Origin: Bacteroidota bacterium | GTDB taxonomy: Bacteria > Bacteroidota > Rhodothermia > Rhodothermales > Bin80 | Length of the DNA stretch: 64,000 nt | Assembly (NCBI GenBank): GCA_028875125.1 | Contig: JAPPGC010000095.1 | Location: 1 to 64,000, forward strand | Direction: 5' to 3' | Part shown: one piece after another, positions 54,462 through 64,000 of the stretch | Position numbering within the stretch: the stretch's first letter is position 1 | Layout of the letters: every line of letters begins with the position of its first letter | Translations under genes and position numbers: made by a program | Notes under the pieces: generated by a model | Seen by the model: only the letters and a program-made list of their open reading frames with translations | What the model was told of the DNA's origin: nothing | Databases searched by the model: none

Positions 54462-56006
54462 ATGAAATCCCTACGATTCGCCCCTTTACTCATTTTGTTG
54501 GTGACTGGTTGCACACCAGAAACCACACCCCCAGACGAAGCTGCTACACCAAACATCGTCTTCATATTTACAGATGATCATACTGCCCGCGCACTAAGCG
54601 CGTACGGCTCAGTTGTGAATGAAACGCCCCACCTCGATCGGATTGCCAACGAAGGCATGCGTTTCAATAACTGTCTGGTTACCAATTCGATTTGTGCCCC
54701 CAGCCGCGCAGTAATCTTGACTGGAAAGCACAGTCATATCAACGGACAACTGACAAACGGGAATCGATTTGATGGTGCCCAACAAACTTTCCCTAAACTA
54801 CTGCAAGCTGCCGGATACGAAACAAGCATCATCGGTAAGTGGCACCTGCAAAGCGAACCAACTGGTTTCGATCACTGGCAGGTACTCATTGGTCAGGGAC
54901 CATACTATAACCCGCGTTTCCTGGTCCCCGGAGATACGATCCGGATTGAAGGATACACCACAGATATCATTACCGATCTGACGCTGGATTGGCTGGGCAC
55001 ACAACGAGACGTATCAAAACCCTTCATGCTCATGTACCAGCACAAGGCACCCCATCGGGAATGGCATCCGGGCCCAGACCATTTCGAACTCTATGCCGAC
55101 GAAGATATCCCAGAGCCGGCCAACCTGTTTGATGACTACTCCAATCGTGCATCCCCCGCGGCTGAACAGGGCATGACCATTGCGAGGCATATGAATGTGG
55201 ATGATCTGAAGCTGACCGCCCCCCGAAGCATGAATGAAGAACAGGCAGCAGGCTGGGAGGAAGTTTATGGCCCACGCAACGAAGAATTTCGTGCAGCAAA
55301 CCTGGAAGGCGACGATCTGACGCGCTGGAAATATCAGCGCTATGCCAAAGAATATCTGCGTACCGTCGCTGGTGTGGATGATAACGTGGGGCGACTGCTG
55401 GATTACCTTGAAGAGAATAACCTTGCAGAAAACACCGTCGTAATCTATTCATCTGATCAAGGATGGTACCTGGGTGAACATGGCTGGTACGATAAGCGCT
55501 GGATGTATGAAGAGTCGCTGGTGGCTCCATTACTCGTCCGTTGGCCAGGAAAAATTCAGCCCGGCAGCATAAACAACGCCATGGTGTCCAACCTTGATTT
55601 TGCCGCGACCTTTCTCGACCTGGCAGGTGTGGAAGTACCTGACGATATTCAGGGTCGTAGCCTCAAACCCCTGTTTTTGGGAGAAACGCCAGAAGACTGG
55701 CGCACCAGCCACTATTACCAATACTATGAATACCCCGGCTACCACTGTGTTGAGCGCCACTATGGCGTTCGAACCGAACGCTACAAGCTCATTCATTTCT
55801 ATACGCGGGATGAATGGGAGCTGTTTGACCTGGAAACCGATCCCATGGAGATGAACAGCGTGTACGACGATGAAGCGTATGCAGAAACTGTGGCTGAACT
55901 GAAAATGGAACTCACGAGACTGCGCGAGCACTATGCTGTGCCTGAGGATGAGCGGCCAACCGGCCCGTGTATCCCGAATGAGCGCGGTGCACCCATAAGA
56001 CAGTGA
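54462..56006 (+). CDS. Sulfatase (S1 family), lipoprotein, sulfatase 3
   Basis: The 514-residue protein has lipobox LLVTGC, the metal motif [17 protein letters not shown], the maturation site [18 protein letters not shown] with CAPSR, and [23 protein letters not shown], a block typical of S1 sulfatases such as S1_7 and S1_8 types; I do not assign the subfamily. The C-terminus is soluble, with no T9SS domain. It overlaps the start region of the M14 peptidase gene, so they are co-transcribed. As the third sulfatase in 11 kb it supports a sulfated-glycan degradation role. Confidence 0.92.
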   Translation: MKSLRFAPLLILLVTGCTPETTPPDEAATPNIVFIFTDDHTARALSAYGSVVNETPHLDRIANEGMRFNNCLVTNSICAPSRAVILTGKHSHINGQLTNGNRFDGAQQTFPKLLQAAGYETSIIGKWHLQSEPTGFDHWQVLIGQGPYYNPRFLVPGDTIRIEGYTTDIITDLTLDWLGTQRDVSKPFMLMYQHKAPHREWHPGPDHFELYADEDIPEPANLFDDYSNRASPAAEQGMTIARHMNVDDLKLTAPRSMNEEQAAGWEEVYGPRNEEFRAANLEGDDLTRWKYQRYAKEYLRTVAGVDDNVGRLLDYLEENNLAENTVVIYSSDQGWYLGEHGWYDKRWMYEESLVAPLLVRWPGKIQPGSINNAMVSNLDFAATFLDLAGVEVPDDIQGRSLKPLFLGETPEDWRTSHYYQYYEYPGYHCVERHYGVRTERYKLIHFYTRDEWELFDLETDPMEMNSVYDDEAYAETVAELKMELTRLREHYAVPEDERPTGPCIPNERGAPIRQ

Positions 56007-56017
56007 ACCTCATCAAC

Positions 56018-58609
56018 ATGAAACCGCTCCGCATATTCGCGCTGCTATTTTTGTGTCTTGCCGGCACAGATTCACTCGGCCAAGTCCCCCATCCCCAGGA
56101 TGAGTTTGGGTTTATGCCCGGCGACGATTACAAACTGGCCCGGTATGATCAGATGGAATCGTACTTCCGGTCCCTGGCAGATGCCAGCAAGCGCGTCATT
56201 CTGCGTGAGATTGGCACCTCCGTGCTTGGTGAGCCGCTCCTTCTCCTGATTATATCCAGTGAAGAAAACCTGGCATCGCTGGACAGATGGCAGGAGATCA
56301 GTACTTCGCTCGCCCGTGCAAGGATTGCTGAGAAAGAGGCCACGGCACTCTCAAAAGAAGGACGAGCCGTCGTCTGGATTGATGGCGGACTACACGCTAC
56401 TGAGGTTGCTGGCGCACAAATGACACCGCTCCTTGCCTGGCGGGTAGCTACGGAAGAATCAGCAGAGATGGCGCATATCCGGGATAATGTGATCCTGCTC
56501 CTCATGCCTGTCATGAACCCCGACGGACTGGACATCATCGCTTCCTGGTATGATCTCACGGTCAATACCCCTTACGAAGCTACGCGTCCCCCTTGGCTGT
56601 ATCACTACTACGTGGGGCATGACAACAACCGGGACTGGTTCATGAATAACATGCCCGAATCAAAGGCGGTCACCGAAGTGCTCTATAATGAGTGGTATCC
56701 CCAAATCGTCTACAACCACCACCAGACCAGTCCAAGTTGGACCCGAATCTTTCTACCCCCCTTCACAGATCCGGTCAACCCTCGCATCCATCCAGGCGTG
56801 ACCACCGCTGTGAATCTGGTTGGATCGGCAATGGCCAATCGATTTGCCATGAAAGATATGCCGGGGGTGATATCGGGCGTCACTTTCAGTATGTGGTGGA
56901 ATGGTGGAATGCGCACGGTGCCCTATTTTCACAACATGGTGGGGATCCTGACCGAGGTCGGACATGCAACGCCAAGCCCCCGTTTCTTTGACCCCGATTC
57001 CATTCCCCCGTATGTGAGCGGTCGCAATCCGACGACTGGAACGAACATCTTTTATCCCAACCCCTGGAAGGGAGGCTGGTCCCATTTTGCGGACCCCGTT
57101 CGCTATATGATCACAGGATCTATGGCTGTCCTGCGTTTGGCGGCCGACCGCCGCGAAAGCTGGCTCTATAACATCTGGCAAATGGGACGAGATGCGATCA
57201 CCGAGACCGATTCGGTTGCCGCCTATGTGATTCCTTCCGACCAATGGAATGCCGGGGAAGAACTAAAACTGATCAACCTGCTACGCGTCGGGGGCATTGA
57301 AATCGAATATACCGCACATGCATTCAGTGTCGGGGATACCGCCTATGCTCCTGGTTCATTCATCATACCCAAAGCGCAGGCATTCAGACCCTATCTGGAA
57401 GACTTGCTGGAAGCTCAGCATTACCCCGACCGCCGATCGCAGTCAGGAGCACCAATTGTTCCCTACGACCTGGCAGGATGGACACTCCCCCTCCAGATGG
57501 GGGTTCAAGTCGACCGGGTAAATACATTACCTGTTGTAGATACAGTCCCGGTCACAGTAAGTCTGACCTCTATTCCCGGGACCATTGCCGGTGGGCGCAA
57601 CAGGAATTATGTGGTAGATTCACGGGAAAACCGTAGTCGCCATGCGGTCAATAAGGCGCTGAGTGCTGGCCTCACGGTTCAGGTTGTAACCGATTCAATC
57701 ACGGTAGGGGATCATACCTGGCCCGCCGGAGCCTTCTTCGTGGAGTCTGATCAAGATCTTTACAGCATTGCCGAAATTACTGGTGTGAATTTTCACAGCG
57801 TACCCGAACATGTTCCTGCATTGCACGAATTAAGGGCTCCACGGATCGGACTATACAAATCCTGGGTTGCCAACATGGATGAAGGCTGGACGCGCTGGCT
57901 CCTGGAATCGTATGCATTTGACGTCGACACCCTGCATGATGCAGATATCCGAGCAGGAGAGCTGTCTGCCTATACAGCAATCCTCTTGCCCAGCCAAGGC
58001 GGCGAAAGCCTGCTGCATGGCCATCGTACAGGAATGATGCCCGAGGCCTATACGGGTGGGCTCGGACTGGATGGAACGCTTGCGCTCAAGCAATATGTGG
58101 AAAATGGCGGAACGCTTGTGGCCCTGGATGCGGCAAGTGATTTTGTTATTGATCACTTTGGATTGCCAGTGGAGAACATTGTGGATGGTGTTTCCGGATC
58201 TTCATTCTTTATCCCGGGCTCCCTGGTGCGCCTAGAAGTGGATACCACCCATCCTATCGGTTATGGCATGCGTCCTGAAGCAGCCGCCTCATTTGTGAGG
58301 AGTCGAGCCTTTTCGTCCGTCCGTCGCTCAAACCGCCAAGAGGGAGGGCGGATTACACTGACCCCAGGCCCGGATCCTCCTGTTGAAGTAGTGGCCAGTT
58401 ATGCCGAAGAGGATCTATTGATGAGCGGCTGGGCCTTGGGGGAAGAGGAGTACCTAGGTGGTAAGGCCGCAATTGTGAGAGTGGGCGTCGGTGACGGGAA
58501 TGTAATACTGTTTGGATTTCGCCCACAGTTCAGGGGGCAATCGCGCGGAACCTACAAACTGCTCTTCAATGCGTTGACACTTGGGGATCTGCATGCAAAT
58601 CGGCAATAA
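56018..58609 (+). CDS. M14-family zinc carboxypeptidase, large secreted form
   Basis: I use the start MKPLRIFALLFLC (863 residues), which begins a signal peptide; the GTG five codons upstream is the ORF-track start. The catalytic domain has the zinc motif WIDGGLHATEV (HxxE), MNPDGLDIIA, and NNRDWFMNN, with the third zinc His in YNHHQTSPS. About 450 residues after residue ~380 form a C-terminal region with dispersed beta-strand character that I do not recognise. Large M14 proteins of this type are common in Bacteroidota. It follows the sulfatase directly. Confidence 0.85.
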   Translation: MKPLRIFALLFLCLAGTDSLGQVPHPQDEFGFMPGDDYKLARYDQMESYFRSLADASKRVILREIGTSVLGEPLLLLIISSEENLASLDRWQEISTSLARARIAEKEATALSKEGRAVVWIDGGLHATEVAGAQMTPLLAWRVATEESAEMAHIRDNVILLLMPVMNPDGLDIIASWYDLTVNTPYEATRPPWLYHYYVGHDNNRDWFMNNMPESKAVTEVLYNEWYPQIVYNHHQTSPSWTRIFLPPFTDPVNPRIHPGVTTAVNLVGSAMANRFAMKDMPGVISGVTFSMWWNGGMRTVPYFHNMVGILTEVGHATPSPRFFDPDSIPPYVSGRNPTTGTNIFYPNPWKGGWSHFADPVRYMITGSMAVLRLAADRRESWLYNIWQMGRDAITETDSVAAYVIPSDQWNAGEELKLINLLRVGGIEIEYTAHAFSVGDTAYAPGSFIIPKAQAFRPYLEDLLEAQHYPDRRSQSGAPIVPYDLAGWTLPLQMGVQVDRVNTLPVVDTVPVTVSLTSIPGTIAGGRNRNYVVDSRENRSRHAVNKALSAGLTVQVVTDSITVGDHTWPAGAFFVESDQDLYSIAEITGVNFHSVPEHVPALHELRAPRIGLYKSWVANMDEGWTRWLLESYAFDVDTLHDADIRAGELSAYTAILLPSQGGESLLHGHRTGMMPEAYTGGLGLDGTLALKQYVENGGTLVALDAASDFVIDHFGLPVENIVDGVSGSSFFIPGSLVRLEVDTTHPIGYGMRPEAAASFVRSRAFSSVRRSNRQEGGRITLTPGPDPPVEVVASYAEEDLLMSGWALGEEEYLGGKAAIVRVGVGDGNVILFGFRPQFRGQSRGTYKLLFNALTLGDLHANRQ

Positions 58610-58795
58610 ACGTATCCGGGCTACACGGTGACCAATCTGCATTTGAACTGTTGGGATACAATCTTCCGATTTGCGTATTAAGTCTTGGAGTTGATTCCTT
58701 TCAGTAAGCGCAACTGCAAACCTGATATTGTATATTCTACTGTTGCCCATAAATAGTTACGGGCATTTTGATTTTCCACTGAGTAACTCGTAACA

Positions 58796-60226
58796 ATGAA
58801 GTCCAAACTTGATCGTCGTTCATTCCTCACACAATCTGCAGCACTGGCAACTGGTGTTCTTGTCCTGCCACGTCATGTGCTTGGTGGATCCGGGTATCGT
58901 GCACCAAGCGACCAGCTCAATGTGGCTGCAATAGGAGCTGGTGGCCGCGGCCAGGGTGTCCTGCGGGGAGTAACAGGATACAATGAAGAGACCAGCACGA
59001 TGCTTGAAAACGTCGTTGCCCTGTGTGATGTGGACGATGAGCGCGCCGCAAACTCCTATGAGCGCTATGCTGATGCAAAGAGATATCGCGATTATCGCGT
59101 TATGCTTGATGAAATGCATGACAGCATTGATGCCGTAATCATTGCTACTCCCGATCATATGCACGCTGCACCGGCTATGGCTGCCATGCAGCTCGGTAAG
59201 CATGTCTACGTGGAAAAGCCGCTTACGCATGACGTGTATGAAGCGCGAAAGCTTACAGAAGCCGCCCGGGAGTATGGTGTAGTCACCCAGATGGGTAACC
59301 AGGGTAATTCCGGTGAGGGAATCCGACAGATCTGCGAGTGGATCTGGTCTGGCGTTATCGGAGATGTAACAGAAGTGTACACCTGGACCAATCGCCCAGT
59401 GTGGCCACAAGGTTTGGTCAGACCTGCCGAAACTCCCCCTGTACCAGCAACGCTCGACTGGGACCTGTGGCTAGGCACCGCCCCCTATAGACCCTATCAT
59501 CCTGCGTATCTGCCTTTCAGCTGGCGTGGATGGTGGGACTTTGGCACTGGGGCCCTCGGCGATATGGCCTGCCATATTGTCGATCCTGTCTTCAAAGCAC
59601 TCAAGCTGGGCTACCCCGATAGTGTTGAGGCCAGTGCATCCGTATTTGTCGAGAACTGGTCGCCAATCGACAACCTTGAGAGTGCGCCAAATTCATCCAT
59701 GATCCGATTCAGATTCCCAGGTAGAGACGAGATGCCTCCGGTAGAGGTCGCATGGCTTGATGGTGGATTGCTTCCCCCACGACCTGACGGATTAAAGGAC
59801 GACGAAAACATGGGGGATGGTGGAGGAGGATGCCTGTTCCATGGCTCCAAAGGAACGATCATGTGCGGAACCTATGGCGCCGAGCCCACCTTGTTGCCCA
59901 CTTCAGACATGCAAGATTTTGAGGCGCCAGGTCAGATGCTCGACCGCGTTGAAGGCGGTTCCGCCGGTCACCAGCGTGTCTGGGTGGAAGCTTGTAAGGG
60001 TGGTCCGCCGTGCAGCTCCAACTTTGATTACGCCGGCCCTCTTACCGAAATGATCCTCATCGGAAATCTAGCGATCCGGAGCTTTATGACTCCCGATGAA
60101 GGGAACGGACGGTCGTATTCCGGCCGCAAGAGGCTGTACTGGGACAGCGAAAACCTCAGAGTTACCAACCACGAAGCGGCTAACCAGTTTGTTCGTAGAG
60201 AGTACCGCGAAGGCTGGAGCTTATAG
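58796..60226 (+). CDS. Gfo/Idh/MocA-family oxidoreductase with Tat signal
   Basis: The 476-residue protein begins KLDRRSFLTQSAALATG, a twin-arginine signal, so it is probably exported folded with its cofactor. The Rossmann motif is AAIGAGGRGQGVL, the conserved central EKPLTHDVYEA is typical of the family, and the long C-terminal half fits exported sugar oxidoreductases of Bacteroidota and Planctomycetes. Such proteins oxidise or rearrange sugars from polysaccharide breakdown; the specific sugar is unknown. It lies 190 nt downstream of the M14 gene and probably has its own promoter. Confidence 0.88.
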   Translation: MKSKLDRRSFLTQSAALATGVLVLPRHVLGGSGYRAPSDQLNVAAIGAGGRGQGVLRGVTGYNEETSTMLENVVALCDVDDERAANSYERYADAKRYRDYRVMLDEMHDSIDAVIIATPDHMHAAPAMAAMQLGKHVYVEKPLTHDVYEARKLTEAAREYGVVTQMGNQGNSGEGIRQICEWIWSGVIGDVTEVYTWTNRPVWPQGLVRPAETPPVPATLDWDLWLGTAPYRPYHPAYLPFSWRGWWDFGTGALGDMACHIVDPVFKALKLGYPDSVEASASVFVENWSPIDNLESAPNSSMIRFRFPGRDEMPPVEVAWLDGGLLPPRPDGLKDDENMGDGGGGCLFHGSKGTIMCGTYGAEPTLLPTSDMQDFEAPGQMLDRVEGGSAGHQRVWVEACKGGPPCSSNFDYAGPLTEMILIGNLAIRSFMTPDEGNGRSYSGRKRLYWDSENLRVTNHEAANQFVRREYREGWSL

Positions 60227-60291
60227 CCCGCAGTGCTGATTAGAGGTTGACCTGCAGAGCATTAATCGCAGTGCGCGCTTGCCCTTCTCGG

Positions 60292-61275
60292 CTATACGTG
60301 GCGCTCGGCGTGGTATGAGCTGCGTACCAGCGGACCGCTCTCAACGTGCTCAATACCCTTGGCCTCCCCAATTTCTTTGTACCGTTCGAACTGATCGGGG
60401 TGAATAAACTCCTCTACCGGTAAGTGCATGCGCGTCGGTTGTAAGTATTGCCCAATGGTCATTACATCAACCCCCACGCGCACAAAATCGTCCATTAGTG
60501 TGAGTACTTCGTCTTCTGTCTCTCCCAGGCCAACCATAATGCCGCTCTTGGTGCGCAGCCCTTGATCCTTTGAAATCTCCAGTACCCTCAATGAGCGTTC
60601 ATAGTCCGCTTGTGGGCGGACTCGACGGTATAGGCGCGGTACGCTCTCCACATTGTGGTTAAGGATCTCTGGACGCTCATCCAGAACGATCTGCAGCGCA
60701 CTCCATATACCTCTAAAATCCGGGATCAGTACCTCTACGGTGCAGCCCGGGATTTCTTCTCGGATGCGACGAATGGTTTCCGCGAAGATGGGCGCACCTC
60801 CATCTTCTCTCTCATCGCGATTTACAGAGGTCACCACCGCATGCTTCAAACCCATAATGCGCGCAGCATTGGCTACACGACGTGGTTCATCATAATCCAG
60901 GCCCGGCTCAGGCCTCCCGGTCTGAACAGCACAGAAGCCACAGGATCTTGTGCATACATTACCAAGAATCATGAAGGTTGCGGTTCCTGCGGTCCAACAC
61001 TCGCCCATATTTGGGCAACGGGCACTCTGGCATACGGTATGCAGATCATGCTCATCGATCAACTCGACAAGATTCTTGTACACAGGGCCATAGGGCAGCT
61101 TAACACGCAACCAGTCAGGGCGTCGAACACGCGGCTGTGTCTCGACAACCGGCAGACCAACGAAACCCGGGGCAGCATCCCCTATTGCACCTGATACCTT
61201 TTTCAACGTAACTTCCCCGGGGAGAGATGGACGCACTGTAGAATTCAACGGCTTAAGAATCTGCTCTAGTGCCAC
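60292..61275 (-). CDS. lipA: Lipoyl synthase
   Basis: This radical SAM enzyme inserts two sulfurs into the octanoyl group on lipoyl-dependent proteins. The 327-residue protein has the auxiliary-cluster cysteines in [13 protein letters not shown] and the radical SAM motif [10 protein letters not shown], then [12 protein letters not shown]. The final RSSYHAE is the typical end of LipA. It is convergent with the Gfo/Idh gene and divergent from lat, with 61 nt between starts. Confidence 0.96.
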   Translation of the reverse strand: MALEQILKPLNSTVRPSLPGEVTLKKVSGAIGDAAPGFVGLPVVETQPRVRRPDWLRVKLPYGPVYKNLVELIDEHDLHTVCQSARCPNMGECWTAGTATFMILGNVCTRSCGFCAVQTGRPEPGLDYDEPRRVANAARIMGLKHAVVTSVNRDEREDGGAPIFAETIRRIREEIPGCTVEVLIPDFRGIWSALQIVLDERPEILNHNVESVPRLYRRVRPQADYERSLRVLEISKDQGLRTKSGIMVGLGETEDEVLTLMDDFVRVGVDVMTIGQYLQPTRMHLPVEEFIHPDQFERYKEIGEAKGIEHVESGPLVRSSYHAERHV

Positions 61276-61336
61276 GCGTACCTTTCAGTGTCGCCATTGA
61301 TCCATAAAACCATTACTCAACCAATCCCCGCAATCC

Positions 61337-62710
61337 ATGCACATTCGCTCAGGACAGGTGCCGGATATATTTGGCAAACATCTCAATGCTAAAGGTATGA
61401 TGCCCATCGTGTTGGATATGCGGGCGAGTCAGGGCGTCACACTGGTGGACGGCCTTACCGGTAAGTCCTATATAGACTTTTTTGGTTTCTTTGCCAGCAA
61501 TATGCTGGGAATGAATCATCCCAAACTTGAATCTGATGAGGCCGCGCTCAAGCGACTCAAAGATGCCGCATTGAATAAGGTTTCAAACTCGGACGTGCAA
61601 ACCGCTCATATGGCACGATTCCTTGAGACCTTCAGCCGTGTTGCGCAGCCCAGCACTTTACCTTATGCATTCTTTATTTCTGGTGGTGCACTCGCAGTTG
61701 AGAACACATTAAAGGCTGCCTTCGACTGGAAGGTGCGCAAAAATCTTGCTAAAGGCATTTCCAGCGAACACGGCCAAGATGTCATGCACCTGCGCGAAGC
61801 CTTCCATGGGCGAAGCGGCTACACATTATCCCTTACCAACACGTCTGAACCGTGGAAAACAAGGTATTTTCCCAAGTTCAACTGGCCCCGCATTCTAAAT
61901 CCAAAAATCACATTTCCATTAGCGGATCACCTGGAGCATGTGGTTAGCCTGGAAGCACAGGCGCTGGACGAAGCTAAATCATATTTCTTTGAGCGTAAAA
62001 ATGAGATCGCTTGTATCATTCTGGAGCCCATTCAGGGTGAAGGAGGGGATAATCATTTTCGGCCAGAATTTCTAAGGGCACTCAAGGAACTGTGTCTGGA
62101 AAACGATGCGCTGCTCATTTTGGATGAGGTACAATGCGGTGCGGGAATCACAGGCACGTTCTGGGCTTGGGAGCAATTGGGGGTTACTCCTGATCTGATC
62201 GCCTTTGGGAAAAAAACACAGGTGTGTGGGGTTCTTGCAGGTCACCGGCTTGATGAGGTCGAAGAGCACGTATTTGTCAAATCCGGGCGAATTAACTCAA
62301 CCTGGGGAGGCAATCTGGTAGACATGGTGAGATTTGACCGCATCATGGAGATCATGGAGGAAGATGCACTCCTCCTTAATACCCGCACCGTAGGAAATCA
62401 CCTCCTTGGGCGTCTCGAAAAAATTGCCGATTCCAATGATCACCTCTCAAATGCACGTGGTCGCGGTCTCATGTGCGCTATTGATGTTTCAACAAGAACG
62501 CTCCGAGATGAACTGCTCAAGCTTTGCCGCGAGAGCGGCTTATTGGTGATCGGTTGTGGCCAATCAACCATCCGTTTCCGACCACCTCTCATCATTACGC
62601 AAATCGAGTTGGATTTTGGAATGGATATAATGGAGCGGGTTGTACGAGCCGGGTGTACTGCACAAACGAAGACATTTCCAAACGACTCGGGGATCTTGTC
62701 CCCCAAGTGA
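61337..62710 (+). CDS. lat: L-lysine 6-transaminase
   Basis: This PLP enzyme moves the epsilon-amino group of lysine to 2-oxoglutarate, giving alpha-aminoadipate semialdehyde. The 457-residue class-III aminotransferase has FFGFFASNMLGMNHPKL at the N-terminus, AFHGRSGYTLSLTNTS, LILDEVQCGAGITG and FGKKTQVCGVLAG, with the PLP Lys in that block. These blocks match lysine epsilon-aminotransferases more than ornithine or acetylornithine types. No lysine-catabolism partner is next to it. Confidence 0.88.
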   Translation: MHIRSGQVPDIFGKHLNAKGMMPIVLDMRASQGVTLVDGLTGKSYIDFFGFFASNMLGMNHPKLESDEAALKRLKDAALNKVSNSDVQTAHMARFLETFSRVAQPSTLPYAFFISGGALAVENTLKAAFDWKVRKNLAKGISSEHGQDVMHLREAFHGRSGYTLSLTNTSEPWKTRYFPKFNWPRILNPKITFPLADHLEHVVSLEAQALDEAKSYFFERKNEIACIILEPIQGEGGDNHFRPEFLRALKELCLENDALLILDEVQCGAGITGTFWAWEQLGVTPDLIAFGKKTQVCGVLAGHRLDEVEEHVFVKSGRINSTWGGNLVDMVRFDRIMEIMEEDALLLNTRTVGNHLLGRLEKIADSNDHLSNARGRGLMCAIDVSTRTLRDELLKLCRESGLLVIGCGQSTIRFRPPLIITQIELDFGMDIMERVVRAGCTAQTKTFPNDSGILSPK

Positions 62711-63043
62711 AGAAGCGATCTGATTAGGTAAGTCGCCCCGGCCTGTGTTCAACAACAAATGTTTTGACACTCGGACTCCGAGGGGAGTGTAGTACATAAT
62801 TCGTATACGCGGGATAGAGCCGTAGCTCTCCATCCTGCACCAGGGATCTATATCCACGTTTACTGTTTTCCGGTGAGGAGACGCAAGGGAGGACGCCTTC
62901 ACTAAGGCCGTCCGTTCATCCTCGCCACAGTTGAGCTGCACCGGCGTTCGGGTCGCTCCCCCACGATTTTACCAGCAACTATGCCTAACCGCGGGAGGAG
63001 ACGGTTGGCGCGATCGATTCAATCTAGCTACACCTGCAAGGGA
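62711..63043. other. 333-bp intergenic, no gene seen
   Basis: The stretch between lat and the 3' end of gyrA has only short frames without resemblance. A GGAGGACGCCTT...AAGGCCGTCC inverted arrangement near 62890-62915 can form a hairpin but has no T-run, so I do not call a terminator. Confidence 0.4.
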
Positions 63044-64000
63044 CTATTCCGTTGATTCCTCCTCTTCCTCAACCACGCGTGTAACGTCGGCAATGGCATC
63101 ATCCTCTTCAAGGCGGATCGTGCGCACACCTATCGTATACCTTGCCATCTGCGAAATTTTATTTACAGACTGACGAATCAGTTTGCCATTCTGTGTGATG
63201 ATCATCAGATCGTCCGAATCTGTAACGCCGTGGAGCGCCACAAGTACTCCTGTCTTCTCATTGATTTTGTGCGTTATAACCCCCTTCCCCGCATTCAAAT
63301 GTAGCGGATAATTGCTTATGCCTGTGCGCTTCCCGTAACCATTTGCAGTGATCGTTAGAAGCGTACGATCGGTATCCTCGGGAATCTCCACCATTCCAAT
63401 CACACGTTCACCTTCCCCGAGCCTTATCCCAATCACCCCCATTGTAACACGCCCAGTTGCCCGTATCCGCTCTTCACTGCGCCGGTTTGCCCGGCCAGCG
63501 GATGTCGCCAGAATAATCTCCCCTTTACCGTCGGTCAGGCAAGTCTCCAGTACTGCATCACCTTCTCGAACAACAATGGCTATAATGCCCGCTTGCCGGG
63601 GATAGCGATACGCCCAAAGAGTCGTTTTCTTGAGCATACCCCGGCGTGTGGCCATCAGCACATAATGCGATTTCAGATACTCTTCGCTCAAGAAGTCCTC
63701 TCGACTGATCGGTAATATGGCCCGAATACGATCATCTGCTGAAATGGAAATAAGGTTACGAATGCTGCGACCGCGTGCCGCACGCCCACCAGCCGGAATG
63801 CGGAACACCCGCAACCAGTAGCACTTACCGTGATCCGTGAAAATCAGCAGGTAATCCAGATTGTACGAAACAAACAGGTGCTCAATGTAATCGTCCCTTC
63901 GCAGGCTGCTCCCCCGTGAACCTTTTCCACCACGCCCCTGAGCCTGAAATTCCTGCACAGCCGTGCGTTTGATGATTCCCTGGTGAGATATCGTAACGAC
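63044..64000 (-). CDS. gyrA: DNA gyrase subunit A, C-terminal part (runs off right edge)
   Basis: The ORF track starts at Met 63958, but the frame continues to the window end (ISHQGIIKRTAVQEF upstream of it), so only the C-terminal beta-pinwheel of GyrA is present. The GyrA box needed for DNA wrapping is QGRGGKG. Later blocks SRGSSLRRDDYIEHLFV and MATRRGMLKKT repeat the propeller blade pattern. The tail DDAIADVTRVVEEEEESTE is acidic, as in other gyrases. The catalytic N-terminal half lies beyond the right edge. Confidence 0.93.
   Translation of the reverse strand, partial: VVTISHQGIIKRTAVQEFQAQGRGGKGSRGSSLRRDDYIEHLFVSYNLDYLLIFTDHGKCYWLRVFRIPAGGRAARGRSIRNLISISADDRIRAILPISREDFLSEEYLKSHYVLMATRRGMLKKTTLWAYRYPRQAGIIAIVVREGDAVLETCLTDGKGEIILATSAGRANRRSEERIRATGRVTMGVIGIRLGEGERVIGMVEIPEDTDRTLLTITANGYGKRTGISNYPLHLNAGKGVITHKINEKTGVLVALHGVTDSDDLMIITQNGKLIRQSVNKISQMARYTIGVRTIRLEEDDAIADVTRVVEEEEESTE

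Noticed and set aside
58742-58775. Hairpin TGCCC...GGGCA followed by TTTTGATTTT as a terminator
   Set aside because: The stem has only five pairs with a 12-nt loop, and it lies over 130 nt after the M14 stop; too weak to call.
60655-61194. 179-residue plus-strand ORF inside lipA
   Set aside because: Antisense shadow of a well-conserved lipoyl synthase; no known motif.
1-64000. CRISPR arrays, rRNA, prophage or integrase genes
   Set aside because: I saw no regularly spaced repeats, no rRNA landmarks and no phage structural or integrase motifs in the window.

Overview
The window looks like a chromosomal segment of a marine or host-associated member of the Bacteroidota/Rhodothermota side of the tree. 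The evidence is two secreted proteins with type IX secretion (T9SS) C-terminal domains, the Bacteroidota-type small proteins DUF3098 and 'ABC transporter ATPase-like', several lipobox lipoproteins, and a polysaccharide-flavoured gene set with three S1 sulfatases. The lineage is inferred from gene content; no rRNA is present. Gene density is high, on both strands, with many 1-4 nt or longer overlaps.

Layout. 1-3.95 kb: leftward Mn/Zn/Fe-type ABC transporter operon (binding lipoprotein, ATPase, two permeases that each end in a winged-helix domain; the last runs off the left edge), preceded by a near-palindrome resembling a DtxR-family operator. 4.4-10.4 kb: leftward operon of two seven-heme, TPR-containing cytochrome lipoproteins and a T9SS-exported zincin. 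10.5-15.5 kb: gamma-glutamyltransferase, an APC permease, an isolated rfbB and a HAD phosphatase. 15.5-20 kb: a T9SS Ig-domain metallopeptidase-like gene with a frameshift in its C-terminal domain, a decayed IS transposase and an AAA/DUF4143 ATPase. 20-31.3 kb: housekeeping genes (LMW-PTP, xseA, xseB, a K+ channel, L,D-transpeptidase, lepB, lepA, tRNA-Leu, tRNA-Asn). 31.4-35 kb: STAS protein, SDR, and a GC-rich patch with a stand-alone Cache lipoprotein and an FG-GAP protein.

35.2-45.5 kb: a sugar-acid catabolic region. Rightward SDR, FAH-family hydrolase, GntP permease, IlvD/Edd dehydratase and zinc alcohol dehydrogenase look like an oxidative deoxysugar/sugar-acid pathway. They face a leftward operon of AroE-like dehydrogenase, TIM-barrel isomerase and HAD phosphatase. 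Between the two lies a DUF5678/retropepsin pair, flanked by diverged copies of the same dehydrogenase-HAD junction. 45.5-60.2 kb: three sulfatase lipoproteins, 6-phosphogluconate dehydrogenase, nucleoside hydrolase, MreD, DUF3098, DUF1343 muramidase, NDK, a large M14 peptidase and a Tat-exported Gfo/Idh oxidoreductase. This fits uptake and breakdown of sulfated polysaccharides feeding the sugar-acid genes, though the link is inferred. 60.2-64 kb: lipA, lysine 6-aminotransferase and the 3' end of gyrA.

The observations most worth following are the duplicated junction around the retropepsin pair, the metal transporter with fused winged-helix domains and its putative operator, the approximately 100-bp repeat at two sites next to T9SS metallopeptidase genes, the frameshifted T9SS domain, and the AroE-like/TIM/HAD operon of unassigned substrate.
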